Source: Candidatus Woesearchaeota archaeon (GTDB lineage Archaea > Nanobdellota > Nanobdellia > Woesearchaeales > UBA525). From it: a DNA stretch of 6,817 bases. The translations under genes and the position numbers were made by a program. Shown here piece by piece: positions 6,406 through 6,817 of the stretch (the first letter of the stretch is position 1; every line of letters starts with the position of its first letter). Below the pieces are notes generated by a model, which had not been told where the DNA came from, did not search any database, and was given only the letters and a program-made list of their open reading frames with translations. The stretch is from assembly GCA_018221245.1 (NCBI GenBank), contig JAAOYH010000034.1:1-6817 (forward strand), in the 5' to 3' direction.

Positions 6406-6753
6406 CTATTCGCGAGAGGAGTCACAAGACAGTATTTTGTTGATGATTATCTGTGGCTCATCATTGTAAGTGTCCTTCTTTCCCGAGATGATTATGCATC
6501 CTTCAGGTATCTCCGGAAGCTTCTCGAAGCTGATGGCTGAGATGATGTCAGGTTTTGAAATTGTGAGGACTGTAAGACTTCCCCTATCCTCAGAGCTTAG
6601 GAGATTACCTCGTATCCTGACGGTGGTGCCGTCTGCCTGATTATTGAGATCATCCACCTCAGGAATAGGCAATAGCATCAATACTGCTGTGAGAACAGCA
6701 ATTCCCGTTCCTGTGATACAGAGAGCTACCAAAACCAACCAATTGTCATCCAT
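6406..6753 (-). CDS. Membrane-anchored OB-fold domain protein
   Basis: This is a 115-residue protein with one N-terminal membrane helix (about residues 5-29) and a compact beta-rich domain at 44-110. The pattern TVRIRGNL (44-51), LTVLTISKPDIISAISF (60-76), and then GCIIISGKKDTYNDEPQII (85-103) looks like the OB-fold of the tRNA-anti type: a strand with RIRG, a middle strand pair, and a final G-K-x-x-x-Y-N-x-x-P-Q-I unit. Archaea often carry such short tethered OB-fold proteins of unknown role. Whether this one binds nucleic acid, and on which side of the membrane, cannot be told. The few charged residues before the helix (MDD) and the acidic stretch after it give no clear topology. It is on the same strand as the ligase operon, 36 bp upstream. 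No Shine-Dalgarno is seen, and a TATA-like box lies about 23 nt before the ATG. Confidence 0.72.
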   Translation of the reverse strand: MDDNWLVLVALCITGTGIAVLTAVLMLLPIPEVDDLNNQADGTTVRIRGNLLSSEDRGSLTVLTISKPDIISAISFEKLPEIPEGCIIISGKKDTYNDEPQIIINKILSCDSSRE

Positions 6754-6770
6754 ACTAATAGAAGAAACGT

Positions 6771-6780
6771 TTAATTTAGA
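6771..6780 (-). promoter_or_regulatory. TATA-like box for the OB-fold gene
   Basis: The minus strand reads TCTAAATTAA, centred 22-23 nt before the ATG at 6753, consistent with a leaderless start. The rest of the terminal 64 bases holds no gene. The palindrome TTCCGGAA at 6797-6804 lies about 20 nt further upstream and could be chance. Confidence 0.45.
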
Positions 6781-6817
6781 AAAGAGGAGAATAATATTCC
6801 GGAAACCTTACGCGCAC

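Noticed and set aside
1..6817. CRISPR array, tRNA, rRNA or insertion sequence.
   Set aside because: No regularly spaced repeats, cloverleaf-like segments, transposase motifs or terminal inverted repeats with target duplications were seen by eye on either strand.

Overview
The window looks archaeal, most likely a small-genome DPANN-type lineage (Woesearchaeota/Nanoarchaeota-like), although the phylum is a guess. Three things support archaea. Most genes have a TATA-like box 22-30 nt before the ATG and no convincing Shine-Dalgarno, which is the leaderless archaeal pattern. The one tightly coupled downstream gene does have a Shine-Dalgarno. The protein types also fit: a lone TctA-like (COG1784-type) permease, a membrane-anchored OB-fold protein, and small polytopic membrane proteins.

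Layout from the left. Bases 1-1157 (minus strand) hold a nearly complete TctA-family permease that runs off the window edge. Bases 1258-2445 (minus) hold a 12-helix MFS transporter that is clearly more AT-rich than its neighbours and may be acquired. A short divergent promoter region (2446-2567) with a dyad separates it from two plus-strand genes. These are an unrecognised 169-residue membrane protein (2568-3077) and a 502-residue protein (3105-4613) that joins an MscS-type membrane and beta domain to a C39-like cysteine peptidase domain. Its 3' end overlaps by 50 bp the end of a minus-strand group read from the right edge: an OB-fold protein (6753-6406), a glutathione-synthetase-like ATP-grasp ligase (6369-5308) and an N-formylglutamate-amidohydrolase-family hydrolase (5304-4564). 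The last two are separated by 3 nt and are surely one operon.

Two functional modules stand out. The first is the membrane protein plus the MscS-C39 fusion, which suggests a membrane-embedded protease or peptide-processing channel. It is the best candidate here for an undescribed system. The second is the ATP-grasp ligase plus the amidohydrolase, a make-and-trim pair expected to build or process a small amide or peptide whose identity cannot be read from sequence. The two transporters at the left have no visible partner genes and their substrates are unknown. No tRNA, rRNA, CRISPR array or insertion sequence was seen. No stretch longer than 300 bases lacks a gene.
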